In this document: one piece after another, positions 1 through 8,709 of the stretch
Position numbering within the stretch: position 1 is the stretch's first letter
Layout of the letters: every line of letters begins with the position of its first letter
The notes under the pieces: generated by a model
What the model was told of the DNA's origin: nothing
Seen by the model: the letters and a program-made list of their open reading frames with translations, nothing else
Database searches by the model: none
NCBI RefSeq assembly: GCF_025641885.1
Contig: NZ_JAOTQN010000001.1
Location: forward strand, 1,136,547 to 1,200,546
DNA: 64,000 bases
Direction: 5' to 3'
Source of the DNA: Pyrobaculum sp. 3827-6
GTDB taxonomy: Archaea > Thermoproteota > Thermoprotei > Thermoproteales > Thermoproteaceae
Program-made: the position numbers and the translations under genes

Positions 1-258
1 ATTTCTAGACTCTCGCTGGCCATAAAGGCCAACCCCATCTCGAAGGAGGAGGTTGAGTACATCCGGCAAGTCTTCGCCAAGGGCGACGTAGATAAGATCA
101 GCGTCGAGGAGCTGGAGAGAGTCGCCGAGATAGCCAAGCGCTGGTGGTACGAGGACGGCTCCGAGGTGGCCTACAAGCTGTTTCTCTACACCTGGATGCT
201 GAGGGCATACAAGCTATACGGCAAGGAGAGCCAGGAGAGCGGCACGGAGCGTAGCTGA
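1..258 (+). CDS. C-terminal part of an unrecognised protein (cut by left edge)
   Basis: An open frame runs from base 1 to a TGA at 256-258 and gives about 85 residues. The sequence is helical and charged (EEVEYIRQVFAKGDVDKISV, later AYKLFLYTWMLRAYKLYG) and has the codon style of its neighbours. Nothing in it identifies a family. The start lies outside the window, so length and domain content are unknown. The next gene begins 42 bases downstream with its own TATA-like box, so they are probably not co-transcribed. Confidence 0.6.
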   Translation: MSRLSLAIKANPISKEEVEYIRQVFAKGDVDKISVEELERVAEIAKRWWYEDGSEVAYKLFLYTWMLRAYKLYGKESQESGTERS

Positions 259-300
259 CGTTGAGGCGTCTAGCTTTTATTTCGACCCCCAGTACTACCC

Positions 301-651
301 ATGGGCCATGTATTTACTAGAGCTGTGTTCAGGGGAAGGGGTGAGGTGGTTTTTGACGAAATCCTAGTAGACACGGGCGCCACCTTCACCGTGCTTCCAC
401 TAGAGGTGGCTGAGAAACTTATAGAGACTCCCTTCACCGTGGAGCTTAAGCTGGGAGACGGCCGTAGGGTAGCGGCGAGGGTCTACGTGGCGGAGGTGGA
501 GATCGAGGGGAGGCGCGGCCCCGTCAGAGTCTTGGCCTTTCAAGGCGCGGTGCCTGTAATAGGGGTGGACACGCTGGAGACCCTGGGACTGCGTGTAGAT
601 CCCACCACTGGCAGGCTGGAGAAAACCGAGTACTACATGCTTTACGTCTAG
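301..651 (+). CDS. clan AA (retropepsin-like) aspartic protease, single domain
   Basis: A 116-residue protein with the aspartic-protease signature LVDTGATFTVLP at about residues 22-33, followed by a hydrophobic-Gly stretch (VIGVDTLETLG, about 85-95) that matches the second conserved element of retropepsin-fold proteins. Such short proteins act as homodimers, each subunit giving one catalytic Asp; the substrate is unknown. The start ATG lies about 26 bases after a TATA-like box (gcttttattt, near 272-281), so the message is probably leaderless. It stands alone, with a 670-base gap downstream. Family assignment is good; the biological role is open. Confidence 0.75.
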   Translation: MGHVFTRAVFRGRGEVVFDEILVDTGATFTVLPLEVAEKLIETPFTVELKLGDGRRVAARVYVAEVEIEGRRGPVRVLAFQGAVPVIGVDTLETLGLRVDPTTGRLEKTEYYMLYV

Positions 652-943
652 CCGCGGCCCACGCCCCCTGCCCCCGTAAAGGCCTACTTTACGCCTCTCA
701 CAAGGTCGAATCTCTGACAATTGCAGGAGTCCGACATAAGTAATGCCACTTTCTGCTCTCCAGGCGCTCCGAAGGCGCGGGAACTTGTGCACGCGGACCC
801 CCGTCTAGAGGGCTTGCGCCCCCCTAAGCGGGCTCTGTCTCCCAGAGTAGCTCCCTCCGCCTTAGGCTTGCACTTAGGTGTCTCCACACGGCCCTATGCG
901 GAGCGGCGGCAGATACATCACGGCTTGAAGCCGGTGGGATGAT

Positions 944-1075
944 CTAAGCTTGATCTTCAGACACTGGGCAGTCACATAACACAAAAATCCCAACCCTACC
1001 CTCATCCCAGACGCCGTACAATCTCCCCTCCCTCCAACTCGTTATATCGTATATAGAGACGTTGCACACCCTCAT
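944..1075 (-). CDS. possible small protein of 43 residues
   Basis: On the minus strand ATG at 1075-1073 opens a frame of 43 codons ending in TAG (944-946). The product (MRVCNVSIYDITSWREG, then LYGVWDEGRVGIFVLCDC) reads like real protein rather than a random frame, with Cys pairs near the end. A TATA-like stretch (tttttaac on this strand, about 1112-1105) and a perfect 7-bp inverted repeat sit directly upstream, as expected for a small regulated gene. It could equally be a remnant of a longer gene. No family recognised. Confidence 0.35.
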   Translation of the reverse strand: MRVCNVSIYDITSWREGRLYGVWDEGRVGIFVLCDCPVSEDQA

Positions 1076-1087
1076 TGCCTATAAGGA

Positions 1088-1104
1088 GCTGTGATCCTCA
1101 CAGC
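1088..1104. promoter_or_regulatory. operator-like palindrome GCTGTGA-TCC-TCACAGC
   Basis: Perfect 7-bp inverted repeat with a 3-base spacer, lying between a TATA-like box (1105-1112, minus strand) and the start of the 43-codon ORF at 1075. The position suits a repressor site blocking the start of transcription. The regulator is not known. Confidence 0.4.
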
Positions 1105-1325
1105 GTTAAAAAGGCTGATGGATATCTCGAAGGAGACTCGGCAGCTTTGCCCTGTTACCTAGAGATGTCTCTAATTTATCGAAGAGATCTCTGACCCTAG
1201 CCGAGCGCGCGCGGGCCATGTGCCCCCGGACGCCTAGAGAGTAGAAGGAGGGCGTGTGGCAGAGACGTTTTGGTCACATCAATTCTTTTCCAAAAAATAT
1301 ATAAATTGGCAAATATGATGAACTT

Positions 1326-1553
1326 ATGGAAATTGTGGAAGTTGACGGTTCTGGGAGAATTTATCTGCCAGCCAAAATTAGAAGGCGGTTTGGAGTTAGG
1401 CGTTTTAGAGTGAAGATTGTAGAACAGGGTATTTTGCTAGAACCTCTAGACGACGTGGATAAGTACTACGGGAAGTTTGGCCCGCCTAGGTATCAAACTC
1501 TGGAGGAGATAGAGGAGGCTTTGAAAGATGTCTCGCAAATGGATTTACATTGA
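1326..1553 (+). CDS. vapB: VapB-type antitoxin, SpoVT/AbrB fold
   Basis: A 75-residue protein whose first 45 residues match the swapped-hairpin AbrB DNA-binding domain (VDGSGRIYLPAKIRRRFGV, residues 6-24); the C-terminal tail (YYGKFGPPRYQTLEEIEEAL) is the usual toxin-neutralising segment. It overlaps the following PIN-domain gene by 26 bases, the normal arrangement for vapBC, so the two are translated together and probably autoregulated. An AT-rich TATA box (aaatatataaatt, about 1296-1308) lies 26 bases before the ATG, indicating a leaderless start. Confidence 0.85.
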   Translation: MEIVEVDGSGRIYLPAKIRRRFGVRRFRVKIVEQGILLEPLDDVDKYYGKFGPPRYQTLEEIEEALKDVSQMDLH

Positions 1554-1902
1554 TGTAAATGTTCTTTATTATTTTTTTACAGCTCATCCAAAATACGGAG
1601 AGGGCTCTCGTGAGCTGATAAAAAACTACGCGGGGAGGCTTGCCACCTCGGCTCTTACCGCCTGGCTACTCTACGTATTAACACGAAACGAAGAGGTCGT
1701 AGAGGCGGTAAGAGATTTAACAACGTTGCTACCGCTTGACGCAGAGGTTTTAAACAGAGCCAGGAGTCTGGCTAAGCCAAGAGATTTTGAAGACAAGATC
1801 CACCTCGCCACTATGCAGATCTACGGCATAGACACCATACTATCCAACGACGGCGACTTCGACAATGCAGGCGTGCATAGAATTCCCCCTAGAGCAAAGT
1901 AG
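1528..1902 (+). CDS. vapC: VapC-type PIN-domain ribonuclease toxin
   Basis: A 124-residue PIN protein: first acidic residue in IDVNVLYYF (Asp9), later RDFEDKIHLATM and SNDGDFD near the C-terminus. PIN toxins cut RNA with Mg2+ held by three or four acidic residues. Odd point: the second conserved acid, normally Glu in a TxxE motif, is not visible; the matching segment reads TSALTAWLLYVL, with Trp/Leu there. The enzyme may have low activity or use a nearby Glu. Partner of the antitoxin that overlaps its start. Confidence 0.82.
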   Translation: MSRKWIYIDVNVLYYFFTAHPKYGEGSRELIKNYAGRLATSALTAWLLYVLTRNEEVVEAVRDLTTLLPLDAEVLNRARSLAKPRDFEDKIHLATMQIYGIDTILSNDGDFDNAGVHRIPPRAK

Positions 1903-2091
1903 CATGGCCCCTTCTAGGCCAAGCGCTGGCGACGAACGGCGCCCATTCAGACCCCCGGCCGTCGCCACATCCGCAGATCACTGGGCGACCTCTTCCTCCA
2001 GCCGCCGCTAACCTGTCGTAGAGGGCCACGGCCAGCGACGCCGCACGTGGTGTCTGCAATAATACTTTAATTTGGAATTAATCAGTAATTT

Positions 2092-3384
2092 ATGGCAAGG
2101 ACAGTGATGGAGGAGGCCCGCCAGGGCCGGGTCACTGACGAAATAAGGGCGTATGCAAAGGCTGAGGGGGTGGCGCCGGAGAAGTTAAGAAGGAGGATAG
2201 CAGAGGGGAGAGCGGTTTTAATTAGGAACGTGTCTCACCCCTCTGAGAAACTCGTGGCGATTGGGGCCGGGCTAGCCACCAAGGTTAATGTGAATCTGGG
2301 GACTTCTGGCGAGGTTGTGGATCTCGACGCGGAGTTGAAGAAGGTGGAGGTGGCTAACCGCTGGGGGGACACCCTCATGGATCTGAGCGTGGGGGGTGAT
2401 CTGGACTCCATTAGGAGAGAGGTTGTAAGGGCGTCTAAACTGCCGGTGGGCACCGTGCCGATCTATCAAGTGTTTATAGAGTCTTTTGCGAAGAGGGGAG
2501 GCGGCGCCTACTTTACCGAAGAGGATTTGTTGAAGACTGTGGAGAAGCATTTAAAAGACGGCGTGGCGTTTATGACTATACACGCCGCGGTGACGAGGGA
2601 CTTGGCGTTGAAGGTTCTCCGGAGCGAGAGGGTTATCCCCGTGGTGTCGAGAGGAGGCGACATGGTTATCGGCTGGATGCTCCACAACAAGTCGGAGAAC
2701 CCCTACCTCAAGAACTGGGACTACCTCCTGGAGCTCTTCGCCCAGTACGACGCCGTGATTTCCATCGGCGACGCCCTGAGGCCCGGCGCCATAGCTGACG
2801 CCCACGACGAGTTTCACGTGGCGGAGCTGGTGGAGGCGGCGCGGCTGGCGAAGAGGGCGGTTAAGAAAGGCGTCCAGGTGATGATAGAGGGCCCCGGCCA
2901 CGTGCCGCTGAACGACATAATCTGGAGTATAAAGCTGGAGAAGAGGCTGACGGGCGGCGTGCCCTACTACGTGCTTGGCCCGCTCCCCACAGACGTGGCG
3001 GCTCCCTACGACCACATAGCCTCCGCCGTGGGGGCGGCGCTGGCGGCGGCCGCGGGCGCGGATCTGCTGTGCTACATCACGCCGGCGGAGCACCTCGCCA
3101 TTCCCACCGTCGAGCAGGTGGAGGAGGGGGTAAAGGCCTACAGAGTGGCGGCCCACATAGGGGACATCGTCAAGCTCGGGAAGAGGGCCTCCAGGTGGGA
3201 CCGGGAGGTCAGCACCTATCGGGGGAAGCTCCAGTGGCGGGAAATGATATCGCGGTTGATAGATCCAGAGGCGGCGTGGCGGGTATACACACAGTACGGC
3301 ACCCCCAAGACGAACGCCTGCACCATGTGCGGCGGCTACTGCCCAATGATGTGGGCAATGCAACAAGCAAAGGCTGTGGAGTAG
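2092..3384 (+). CDS. thiC: phosphomethylpyrimidine synthase ThiC
   Basis: 430-residue radical-SAM enzyme that converts aminoimidazole ribotide to HMP-phosphate for thiamine synthesis. Clear ThiC blocks: [14 protein letters not shown] start ([10 protein letters not shown]), [54 protein letters not shown] and the C-terminal cluster motif. The cysteine cluster reads CTMCGGYCP, that is Cx2Cx3C, one residue shorter than the Cx2Cx4C usual in bacterial and plant ThiC; similar shorter spacing is known to me from archaeal forms. Promoter: TATA-like actttaattt 26 bases before ATG, leaving no room for a TPP riboswitch. No other thi gene is adjacent. Confidence 0.95.
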   Translation: MARTVMEEARQGRVTDEIRAYAKAEGVAPEKLRRRIAEGRAVLIRNVSHPSEKLVAIGAGLATKVNVNLGTSGEVVDLDAELKKVEVANRWGDTLMDLSVGGDLDSIRREVVRASKLPVGTVPIYQVFIESFAKRGGGAYFTEEDLLKTVEKHLKDGVAFMTIHAAVTRDLALKVLRSERVIPVVSRGGDMVIGWMLHNKSENPYLKNWDYLLELFAQYDAVISIGDALRPGAIADAHDEFHVAELVEAARLAKRAVKKGVQVMIEGPGHVPLNDIIWSIKLEKRLTGGVPYYVLGPLPTDVAAPYDHIASAVGAALAAAAGADLLCYITPAEHLAIPTVEQVEEGVKAYRVAAHIGDIVKLGKRASRWDREVSTYRGKLQWREMISRLIDPEAAWRVYTQYGTPKTNACTMCGGYCPMMWAMQQAKAVE

Positions 3385-3434
3385 CAGACGCCGCCTCACC
3401 TCTTTGCAAACTCTGTAAACCACCGGTTTTTAAA

Positions 3435-3836
3435 CTACAGTTCAATATAGCTAATGGCCTGCCCGCCGAGTCTTTCCGCCAGCGATCTGTCAGTAGTGGC
3501 GAGCTTGGCGCCTAGCTTCACGGCAAGTGTGAGATACAGGGCGTCGTAGACAGCCACGCCGTGTGTAACCGCTGTCTCGACAGCCTCCTCCAAGAGATCT
3601 ATGCTTCTGTAAACCTTGGCAGATGATATGATCTTGTTGGCGAGGCGGACCCGGTAAGCCGCCTCGCTGGCCGGTACGCGCCCCATCTTCACGTGTTTCT
3701 ACACAACATTAGCCACCTCGGCATATGCGATGTCTACCGTGGCCTTGTCGCCCCGAGCCACGTAGGATCTGCAGCGATCGTAAAACTCGTCTTTTACCAC
3801 GACGCTGGCGAAAACGCTGGAGTCAATTACTATCAC
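3435..3836 (-). pseudogene. VapC-type PIN toxin interrupted by an amber codon
   Basis: Reading from GTG at 3836-3834 gives a 133-residue PIN protein: IDSSVFASVVV (first Asp), YAEVANV (Glu), VYDALYLTLA (third acid) and ATTDRSLAERLG (fourth). Codon 46 is TAG (3701-3699) in the sequence EVANVV-stop-KHVKMGRV. In this family that position is commonly Trp (NVLWK), so a TGG to TAG change explains it. Without read-through only a 45-residue stub is made; an ATG at 3692 could start the second half. The start overlaps the antitoxin gene by 14 bases, as in a normal vapBC operon. Could be a sequencing error. Confidence 0.8.
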
Positions 3837-4044
3837 GATCCTCCCTAATCAGCCTCCAGCTGGGCGTCGGTGCCGGCGGGATGCCCTCGTTCAGCTTGTC
3901 CAGCTCTCTAAGGGCCTCCTCCGCCTCAAGCTGTCTAAGCTTCTCCTCGATGGCCTCTGTAATGACTCTCTTCCAGTCAATTTTATACCTCTCCATCCTC
4001 TCCTTCAACTCCTTGGGAATTCGTATACTCAACACAACCTGCAC
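3823..4044 (-). CDS. VapB-type (ribbon-helix-helix) antitoxin
   Basis: 73 residues. The N-terminus VVLSIRIPKELKERMERY is a ribbon-helix-helix DNA-binding unit typical of CopG/Arc-type antitoxins. The C-terminal tail is Pro-rich then WRLIREDRDS, as in VapB tails that wrap the PIN toxin. It starts with GTG, about 26 bases after a TATA-like tatttattta (near 4062-4071). It lies just upstream of, and overlaps, the amber-interrupted PIN gene, so it may now be an antitoxin without a working toxin. Confidence 0.75.
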   Translation of the reverse strand: MQVVLSIRIPKELKERMERYKIDWKRVITEAIEEKLRQLEAEEALRELDKLNEGIPPAPTPSWRLIREDRDSN

Positions 4045-4158
4045 GTCTATAGACAGTGTACGTAAATAAATACTTTATGTATACAGAGGCGTAGACACCT
4101 CTCGGCTACCACTGCTGGGAGTAGACAGGGGGTAAATCCCCTTCGCGTCCTTTGGGGC

Positions 4159-4812
4159 TTAAACCCTCGCCGAGCTTTCTATCTGGACTATTTCGCCACG
4201 CTCAATGTGGTATACCCTGTCTACCAACCCCTTTATGTAAGCCGCGGTGGATTCTGCTAGTAGAAAGGAGACGCCGGCGCTAGCCACCGACTTGATTACC
4301 TGCCTTATGTCATCCGCCGCCTTTGGGGACAGGCCTTCAAAAATTTCGTCAAGCACAGCGGCCCTCCACCCCACGATGAGGGCCCTGGCGAGGGCCACGA
4401 ACTTCCTCTGCCCGCCTGAGAGGGCATACGCCTTCCGGTCCAGCAAGCCCTTGACCACGGGGATTATCTCCAGCACCTCCTGCATTCTCCCCTCGTCTAG
4501 CTTTAGGGTTTTTACAGGTAGCAACAGGTTTTCGTAAACTGTCAGAGAGGGGAATAGGCCGCCGTCCTCGGGGCTGTAGCCCAGCCCCAGCTTAGCTCTC
4601 TCCTGCGGCGGCAGGTGTGACACGTCTTCGCCTCCCAGCAACACTCTCCCTCCGTGTCTGTAGAGGCCGACGACCGCCCTCAGCGTGGTGGTCTTCCCCG
4701 CGCCGTTGGGGCCGAACAGCGCGGCCACCTCGCCTCTATTCACCCGGAACGAGAGGCCTCTGACGATAGTGGCGCCGCCGATCTGCACCCACAAACCCTC
4801 TGCGGCGATCAT
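4159..4812 (-). CDS. livF: ABC transporter ATPase LivF (branched-chain amino acid/amide type)
   Basis: 217-residue ABC ATPase with Walker A GPNGAGKTT, the signature YALSGGQRKFVALARAL and Walker B AVLDEIFEGLSP. The LivF-type context is clear: its ATG overlaps the stop of livG by 4 bases and the cognate binding protein and permeases are transcribed divergently. Walker B reads LDEIFEG, where LivF usually has LDEPSLG, an unusual but tolerable change. Energises uptake through LivHM at the cytoplasmic face. Confidence 0.9.
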   Translation of the reverse strand: MIAAEGLWVQIGGATIVRGLSFRVNRGEVAALFGPNGAGKTTTLRAVVGLYRHGGRVLLGGEDVSHLPPQERAKLGLGYSPEDGGLFPSLTVYENLLLPVKTLKLDEGRMQEVLEIIPVVKGLLDRKAYALSGGQRKFVALARALIVGWRAAVLDEIFEGLSPKAADDIRQVIKSVASAGVSFLLAESTAAYIKGLVDRVYHIERGEIVQIESSARV

Positions 4813-5486
4813 GCCACCTCCCCGGGCCTATACACGGCGGCCACCCTGCCGTTGTTCATCTCCACCACCCTATCCATGTAGGACTTCACCACTTCTAAAT
4901 CGTGCTCAACAACTAAGGCGGCAACCCGCCTCTCTCTTAAGATCTCCACTACCCTATCCATTACGGCGAATTTCTCTCTAGAACTCACCGAGCTGGTGGG
5001 CTCGTCCAGCAACACCACCCTCGGCTTGTGCACCATAGCCATCGCCACGTCTAGCAACTTCCTATGCCCCTCAGAGATCTTCCCCACTTTTACATCCGCC
5101 ACCTCCCTCAGTCCAAAAAGGTCGAGGATGTCCTCAACAGCCCTACCGTCGATAGGTCTTAGGGAGTAGCCGTGGAGGGCAGCTACGGCGATTTTCACAT
5201 TTTCCCTCACAGTGAGGTTGTTAGAGATGAGGGGGAACTGAAAACTCCTCACAATGCCAAGCCTAGCCCTCTGATGCGGCTTTAGGCTTGTGATATCCCT
5301 CCCGTCGAAGAATACCCTCCCCCTGTCTGGCTTAACGTACCCCGAGATCACGTTTATTAGTGTGGTCTTGCCAGAGCCGTTGGGGCCGATTACCCCCACC
5401 AACTCCCCGGCGCCGAGGGATAGGCTCACCCCATCCAGCGCCACCACGCCCCCGAACTTCTTGTGTAGATTCTCGACGAGAAGCAC
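4809..5486 (-). CDS. livG: ABC transporter ATPase LivG
   Basis: 225-residue ABC ATPase: Walker A GPNGSGKTTLINVISG, LivG-type IVRSFQFPLI after the Q-loop, signature ISEGHRKLLDVAMAMV and Walker B VVLLDEPTSSVS. The signature reads SEGH rather than the usual SGGQ. Starts with GTG 26 bases after a TATA box (tttttaaatat on the minus strand). First gene of the livGF operon, divergent from livK. Confidence 0.9.
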   Translation of the reverse strand: MLLVENLHKKFGGVVALDGVSLSLGAGELVGVIGPNGSGKTTLINVISGYVKPDRGRVFFDGRDITSLKPHQRARLGIVRSFQFPLISNNLTVRENVKIAVAALHGYSLRPIDGRAVEDILDLFGLREVADVKVGKISEGHRKLLDVAMAMVHKPRVVLLDEPTSSVSSREKFAVMDRVVEILRERRVAALVVEHDLEVVKSYMDRVVEMNNGRVAAVYRPGEVA

Positions 5487-5595
5487 AGAACTGGAGAAGT
5501 AGGATATTTAAAAATTTAAAAAGACGAATATTATAAATATTTATAATCAACATTACTATTAGACAAAGTATATTAAAGTGGAGTTGTTGGCCTTT
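5487..5595. promoter_or_regulatory. divergent promoter region of livGF and livKHM
   Basis: 109 AT-rich bases between livG and livK. A TATA-like tttaaatatc lies about 26 bases before the livG GTG on the minus strand. On the plus strand agtatattaaag (5568-5579) lies about 25 bases before ATG 5596. A further palindromic AT stretch (attataaatatttataat, 5530-5547) between them could be a regulator site or an alternative TATA box. Confidence 0.6.
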
Positions 5596-6963
5596 ATGGC
5601 TGAGGGATCTGTCTTACGTAGAGATCTCTTAAAAATCGGCGGGGGGTTCCTAGTCGGCCTAGCCGCGGGGTACGGCCTAGCCTCGCTCACAGCCCCTAGG
5701 CAGGTGGAGGTGGTGAAGCCCTCGGGCGCCTCCGAGACTATAACCACCGCCACTAGCCGCACACAGGCGGCTCCAGCCAAGAAGCAGAAGATGAAGATCG
5801 CCGTGGTGGCTTTCCAGACCGGGGCGGCTTCTGTCTTCGGCGTCCCCGCAATCAATATGGCTAAGATGCTTGTGGAGAAGATAAACGCCTCCGGCGGCAT
5901 AAACGGGGCTCAGGTGGAGCTTGTGGTAAAGGACGAGGCGGGAGGGGCCGACCAAATGGTGTCGCTGTACAGGCAATTGGTGCAACAGGAGGGCGTCGAC
6001 GCCTACATTGGCCTCATATCCAGCGCGGACTGCCTCGCCGTGGCCCCGGTGGCCGAGGAGCTTGGCTCCACCTTGACTGTGTTTTTCGACTGTGCAACCA
6101 AGAGGCTGGTGGACGACAGAATGATGAAGAAGGTGACGTTTAGGACGGCCAGCACTACTTTTATGGACAACCTAGCTGTTGTGAGGTACCTACTATCCAC
6201 CAAGCCCGATTTCAAGAGGGTGGTGGGGATCAACCAGGACTATGCCTACGGGCGCGACAACTGGCAGGACTTCACGACGCTTTTAAAGAAGCTGAAGCCG
6301 GATGTGGAAATCGCCGGGGAGCTGTGGACGCCGCTGTACACCACAGACTACTCGGCCCAGATTTCAAAAATCCTCGACTTGAAGCCAGACGTCGTCTACA
6401 CCTCCTTCTGGGGCCCGGACCTCGCCAACTTCGTACAGCAGGCCTACACCAGGGGGGTGTTTAAAAACAGCGTCGGCGTCTTCACCCGGGGCGAGTCTAT
6501 GCTACAGGACCTGAAAGACTACATGCCGGAGGGCCAGATAGTCCAGGGGCCCCACTACTTCGAGTACCCCGACCCCGCCATAAATACCCTCAACAGAGAG
6601 GTCGTCGAGGAGTACAAGAGGAGGTACGGTAGCTACCCCAACTACCCCGCCTACCACATGGCCAACGCAATCCTCGGGGTGAAGTACGCCATAGAAACCG
6701 CCTCGGCTGTCTACGGCGTCGACTGGCCTGACCTCAGCCAGGTTGTCAAGGTGTTTGAGAGAATCGCCTACCCGGCCCCCGGCGACTACATCATCATGAC
6801 GCCTACCCACAACGCGGCCCGGGGCATGGTGGTGGGGATCACAGCAAGCGTTGGGGGCTACGGCTTCAAGTTGCTGAGGCCCTTCCGCTACTTCTCGCCA
6901 ATGGAGACCACTCCGCCGCCTGGGGTCACCAGCGCCCAGTTCGTGGAGCAGATAAAGGCGTAA
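5596..6963 (+). CDS. periplasmic-binding-type substrate-binding protein of a Liv/amide ABC transporter
   Basis: 455 residues from ATG 5596 (chosen over GTG 5578 because the TATA box is 25 bases upstream). N-terminus: LRRDLLK twin-arginine-like motif then a hydrophobic Gly/Ala segment, so export may be by Tat; a Ser/Thr linker (ETITTATSRTQ) follows. The mature part has the type I binding-protein fold of LivK/AmiC relatives: KIAVVAFQTG, INASGGINGAQVELVVKDE, VVGINQDYAYGRDN and DVVYTSFWGPDLANF. The ligand could be branched-chain amino acids, amides or urea and cannot be read from sequence. The stop overlaps the livH start (TAATG). Confidence 0.9.
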   Translation: MAEGSVLRRDLLKIGGGFLVGLAAGYGLASLTAPRQVEVVKPSGASETITTATSRTQAAPAKKQKMKIAVVAFQTGAASVFGVPAINMAKMLVEKINASGGINGAQVELVVKDEAGGADQMVSLYRQLVQQEGVDAYIGLISSADCLAVAPVAEELGSTLTVFFDCATKRLVDDRMMKKVTFRTASTTFMDNLAVVRYLLSTKPDFKRVVGINQDYAYGRDNWQDFTTLLKKLKPDVEIAGELWTPLYTTDYSAQISKILDLKPDVVYTSFWGPDLANFVQQAYTRGVFKNSVGVFTRGESMLQDLKDYMPEGQIVQGPHYFEYPDPAINTLNREVVEEYKRRYGSYPNYPAYHMANAILGVKYAIETASAVYGVDWPDLSQVVKVFERIAYPAPGDYIIMTPTHNAARGMVVGITASVGGYGFKLLRPFRYFSPMETTPPPGVTSAQFVEQIKA

Positions 6964-7817
6964 TGTACGAACTCATCTTGGCGATACTCGCCTTCTGGAT
7001 TTACCTATCCCTCCTCTCGATAGGGCTCCAGTTTATATACGGAGTGGCCAGGGTGCTCAACCTAGCCCACGGCGCTTTTTTCGTCCTCGGCGGCTACCTC
7101 GCCAGCGTCTTTGTACACTGGGGGCTGTGGTACTGGCCCGCCGTCGCCGCCGCGGCGGCCGTGGGTCTGGCGCTGGGCGCCGCGTTCTACGCCGCGGTGT
7201 CGAGGCTACTGGGCAACGAGCTGTACCAGCTCTTCTTCACCTTCTCCCTCTTCTGGATAGCAGAGGGGTTGTTTAAGCTGTTTTTCGGCTTCGGCCTCTA
7301 CAACACCTACGACGTGGCCAAGGCCATGGGGCAGGTGCGGATAGGCGGGGCGGAGATGCCCGCCGCCTACCTAGCCGGCGCCGGGGTCCTCGCCCTAGCA
7401 GTCGTGGGGATATACTTCCTCCTCTACCGCACCCCCCTGGGGCTCTACATCAGGTCGACGGTGGACCGCCCGGAGATGGCGGCGGTTCTGGGGGTGAACA
7501 CCAGGCTGGTCTACACCGTTGCGGTCGCCCTGGGCGTCTCCACTGCGCTTCTGGGGGGAGCGGTGTCATCTCTCTGGCAGAACTTCACCATAGGCCTCGC
7601 CGGAGTGCTTCTCGTATACGCCTTCGCCGTTGTGACCGTGGCGGGGCTGGGGAACGTGACGGGGGCGGTGGTGGCGGCGTTATTAATAAGCGCGTTGAGG
7701 ACCCTGGCTGTGTTCTACTTCCCCGAGCTCGAGCTCTTGGTGATATACATCGCGGTGATAGCGGTCCTCCTCTTAAAGCCGTCGGGGCTCTTTACTAGAC
7801 ATGAGAGGCGGGTATAG
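6963..7817 (+). CDS. livH: ABC permease LivH type
   Basis: 284 residues, about eight membrane segments. The LivH motif VARVLNLAHGAFFVLGGYLA (residues 26-45) and the C-terminal VTVAGLGNVTGAVVAALL with LLLKPSGLFT are diagnostic. Overlaps livK by the TAATG junction and livM by 17 bases, so the three are one transcript. Forms the membrane channel with LivM. Confidence 0.93.
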   Translation: MYELILAILAFWIYLSLLSIGLQFIYGVARVLNLAHGAFFVLGGYLASVFVHWGLWYWPAVAAAAAVGLALGAAFYAAVSRLLGNELYQLFFTFSLFWIAEGLFKLFFGFGLYNTYDVAKAMGQVRIGGAEMPAAYLAGAGVLALAVVGIYFLLYRTPLGLYIRSTVDRPEMAAVLGVNTRLVYTVAVALGVSTALLGGAVSSLWQNFTIGLAGVLLVYAFAVVTVAGLGNVTGAVVAALLISALRTLAVFYFPELELLVIYIAVIAVLLLKPSGLFTRHERRV

Positions 7818-8709
7818 AGCACTGGCAGTAGCCGCGGCGCTGGCGCTGGCGTACCTCCTCTCCCCCAACTACTACATCAGATACGAGGTGGCCTACATCG
7901 CCGCGGCCAGCCTCGCCGTGCTGGGGGTGGTGACGTTGCTAGACGCCGGGCTTGTGAACTTCGGCTACGGGATGTACGTAGCCGTGGGCGCCTACACGGC
8001 GGCGCTCCTCTATAAATACGCCGGGATCAAGGAGCTGGCGGTGACGCTCCCCCTATCCGTCGCCTTGGGAGCCGCCGTGGGGCTGGGCGCGGGGGCCCTC
8101 ACAGGCAGATTTAGGGGGATTTTCTACGCCCTACTCAACCTATCCCTCGCCATGGTTCTATACGGGGCGCTGGTCAAGTTCTACAACTTAACCGGGGGCT
8201 CAGACGGCGTCTCCGTCCCGACCTACACCATCCTTGGGATGAGGCCCGGCCTAGACGGGCTCTTCGCCTTGTCGCTCGCCGCCGCGGCCGCCGCGGCGGC
8301 CCTGAGATACTTCTACGTCGAGACGGCTCTGTACTGGAGCGCCGTGGGGATAAGGGAGAATGAGCAACGCCTCCCCTCCATGGGCGTGGCGCCGGAGGGC
8401 GTCGTCACTAGGATAACGGTAATCTCGGCTATGCTTGGTAGCGCCTCGGGTTGCCTACTGGCGTATCTCATTGGCCACGTAACTCCAGAACTGGCCTTCT
8501 GGTCCTACTCCACCCTGCTGGTCATCAGCGGCGTCGTGGGCTTCTACGCATCTACGACGCTGGGCTTTTTAATAGGGACGGCGGCGATGCGCGTTATAAA
8601 CCTCGCCGCGTACTACGCCACCTACGAGCTGGTTATCGGAGCCGGGTTGCTCGCAGTTATGGCGGGGTTGCTCGCCAAGGACAGGCTGGCCTCTGGAAAA
8701 ACCCGCTAG
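7801..8709 (+). CDS. livM: ABC permease LivM type
   Basis: 302 residues with about eight to nine membrane segments. Family blocks visible: [54 protein letters not shown] and the [13 protein letters not shown] cytoplasmic loop that contacts the ATPases. Ends with TAG overlapping the convergent pdxT stop by 4 bases. Confidence 0.92.
   Translation: MRGGYRALAVAAALALAYLLSPNYYIRYEVAYIAAASLAVLGVVTLLDAGLVNFGYGMYVAVGAYTAALLYKYAGIKELAVTLPLSVALGAAVGLGAGALTGRFRGIFYALLNLSLAMVLYGALVKFYNLTGGSDGVSVPTYTILGMRPGLDGLFALSLAAAAAAAALRYFYVETALYWSAVGIRENEQRLPSMGVAPEGVVTRITVISAMLGSASGCLLAYLIGHVTPELAFWSYSTLLVISGVVGFYASTTLGFLIGTAAMRVINLAAYYATYELVIGAGLLAVMAGLLAKDRLASGKTR

Larger units (their letters stand above)
652..1325. 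other. 674-base region without a secure gene
   Basis: GC-rich at first (652-940) with several short hairpins and no convincing reading frame. It then holds a possible 43-codon ORF on the minus strand (944-1075) with an operator-like palindrome (1088-1104). The segment 740-790 starts with ctttctgctctccaggcg, which resembles ctttctgttctccgggcg at 15169-15186 at the edge of repeat copy 1; the likeness is short and not proven to be homologous. No tRNA, CRISPR or clear C/D-box sRNA is visible. Confidence 0.4.

Noticed and set aside
740..940. Third copy of the composite repeat or a structured RNA
   Set aside because: Only a short match (ctttctg-tctcc-ggcg) to the edge of copy 1 is visible, and no SRP or RNase P RNA core motif could be recognised.
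2040..2091. TPP riboswitch before thiC
   Set aside because: The TATA box lies 26 bases before the ATG, so the mRNA is leaderless and there is no room or matching sequence.
2551..3423. Long ORF antisense to thiC (290 codons)
   Set aside because: It is a GC-driven shadow of thiC; His/Arg/Pro-rich with no family signal. The same holds for many antisense frames in pdxS, glnA, copA and the pilus genes.
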